DNA of 64,000 nt, from positions 35,275 through 99,274 of the forward strand of contig JBEIHH010000004.1 in the NCBI GenBank assembly GCA_040381475.1, written 5' to 3'. Source of the stretch: JAIBBG01 sp040381475 (GTDB lineage: Bacteria; Bacteroidota; Bacteroidia; Flavobacteriales_D; Sanyastnellaceae). Position numbers and translations under genes: made by a program. Under the pieces are notes generated by a model that saw nothing but the letters and a program-made list of their open reading frames with translations, was not told the DNA's origin and ran no database searches. Positions 63,225 to 64,000 of this stretch are shown here, in pieces; the stretch's first letter is position 1; every line of letters starts with the position of its first letter.

Positions 63225-63985
63225 TTAACGATCGAGCCATTTCTTGAATTCTGCACTTCGCTGCCGGCTTACAATTGTTTCTTCTTCAAATTCCGGCCGG
63301 ATGGTCAGCAGGTAACGATTGTTGAAATGCGATTCGATTTTATGAATACTCTTCAATGCGATAATCATTTTCCGGTTAATCCTGAAGAATTCATCAGGAT
63401 TCAATTGTGATTCTACTTCTTCGAGTATTGACTCGAGTAAAAATCTTTGATTGTCTGTGGTCACAAGAAATGAATTGCCTTCATCACTGAAAAGTAGGCC
63501 ACATCTTCAATATTCACAAAGGCAAGTCTGCCTGCTGTTTTTACCAGAAACCTTTTCTTGAATTGTACTGATGCCTGATTGAGACTTTTTATGATTGACT
63601 GGTACTCGGCAGGAAGCTCAGGTGATTTGTGAAAATGATTCCTATACTTCTCAAGCGCGGACTTCAACTCTTCTGGATCGACAGGTTTTAACAGATAGTC
63701 AATACTGTTTACCTTGAATGCCTTTACGGCATAATGATCGTAAGCTGTTGTGAAAATTACCGGAACGTTCACGTTGCTTTTTTCGAAAATATCAAAACTC
63801 AGGCCGTCAGCAAGCTGAATATCCATGAATGCCAGATCGGCCTGATGATTCGAAGAGAAAAAATGCACAGCATCTTCTACGGAATCTATGTGCGCTATGA
63901 TTTCAATTGTTTGATCGGTTTCTTTGATCAAACGCTCCAGTCTTCGCGCAGCCGGCAATTCATCTTCAATGAGTATGACTTTCAT
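63225..63985 (-). pseudogene. LytTR-family response regulator broken by a frameshift
   Basis: The receiver domain starts at the ATG 63985: DDE-like EDELPAARR, D55-type phospho-acceptor in FMDIQLADG, TTAYDHYA and LLKPVDP. The LytTR domain begins (FLVKTAGRLAFVNIEDVAYF), then the frame ends at a TGA. A second frame from 63464 continues the domain seamlessly (NQRFLLESILEEVESQ, FFRINRKMIIALKSI). Joining the frames by adding one base in the T-run (four T at 63490-63493 on the minus strand) restores the expected YFFSDEGNSFLV order. So it is either a sequencing or assembly error or a true lesion. The upstream region would hold its kinase, outside the window. Confidence 0.8.
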
Positions 63986-64000
63986 ATGCTTCGATGAGTA

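Noticed and set aside
1..64000. CRISPR arrays, insertion sequences, prophage, rRNA
   Set aside because: No regularly spaced repeats, transposase or integrase frames, terminal inverted repeats or rRNA-like sequence were seen.

Overview
The window looks like a chromosomal segment of a Bacteroidota bacterium (Flavobacteriia, Saprospiria or Chitinophagia grade; I cannot place it more finely). The evidence is a type IX secretion C-terminal sorting domain, an ECF-sigma/FecR/STN-TonB-receptor/DUF4249 locus, a reg_prop two-component kinase with a LytTR partner, DUF4271 next to hemD, many YwqK/MORN-like and beta-barrel proteins, TTG/GTG starts without clear Shine-Dalgarno sites, and promoters of the Bacteroidota type (TTG, about 19 nt, TAnnTTTG). 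Gene density is high. No phage, insertion sequence, CRISPR array or rRNA is visible.

Layout. 1-3.4 kb: a cut secreted repeat protein, a polyprenyl diphosphate synthase, a YwqK-like lipoprotein and a glucosaminidase/LysM protein. 3.4-5.4 kb: tRNA-Gln with a well-matched promoter, an ALDH8-like aldehyde dehydrogenase, and an unannotated 29-residue microprotein with its own terminator. 5.6-9.7 kb (minus): yraN, an rluB-like gene, DUF4271, hemD, dprA. 9.7-18.5 kb: barrel and coiled-coil proteins, tRNA-Cys, a T9SS-secreted thioredoxin-like protein, an M28 peptidase, a short-chain dehydrogenase, a nitroreductase and two tandem secreted paralogues. 18.6-27.4 kb: an MsbA-like ABC exporter, gmd, an acyltransferase, a VOC protein, another short-chain dehydrogenase, a PhoB/PhoR-like pair and an MBL hydrolase. 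27.6-35.5 kb: a 1093-residue propeller/barrel protein, a glutaminyl-cyclase-like M28 enzyme, cysS, a YwqK-like protein and an SDR-type threonine dehydrogenase. 35.7-40.5 kb: sigma factor, STN-TonB receptor, DUF4249 and FecR. 40.5-47 kb: a structured leader, a long QueA paralogue, a MacB/FtsX-type permease and a 1163-residue surface protein. 47-51.3 kb: LytTR regulator, propeller kinase and an acidic lipoprotein. 51.4-55.2 kb: barrel protein, MauG/CcpA-like dihaem protein, lipoprotein, a decayed gene and a redoxin. 55.2-60.5 kb (minus): TM2 protein, canonical queA, truB, a fatty-acid desaturase and an acyltransferase fused to a degenerate adenylation domain. 60.7-64 kb: helical-solenoid protein, lipoprotein, small barrel protein and a frameshifted LytTR regulator.

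Together these are mostly envelope biogenesis and lipid metabolism, nutrient sensing, and tRNA modification or charging functions. The points most worth a second look are the microprotein at 5272-5361, the acyltransferase/pseudo-adenylation fusion next to the desaturase, the second QueA with a terminator in its leader, the displaced FecR gene, the frameshifted LytTR regulator, and a recurring extended -7 promoter motif.
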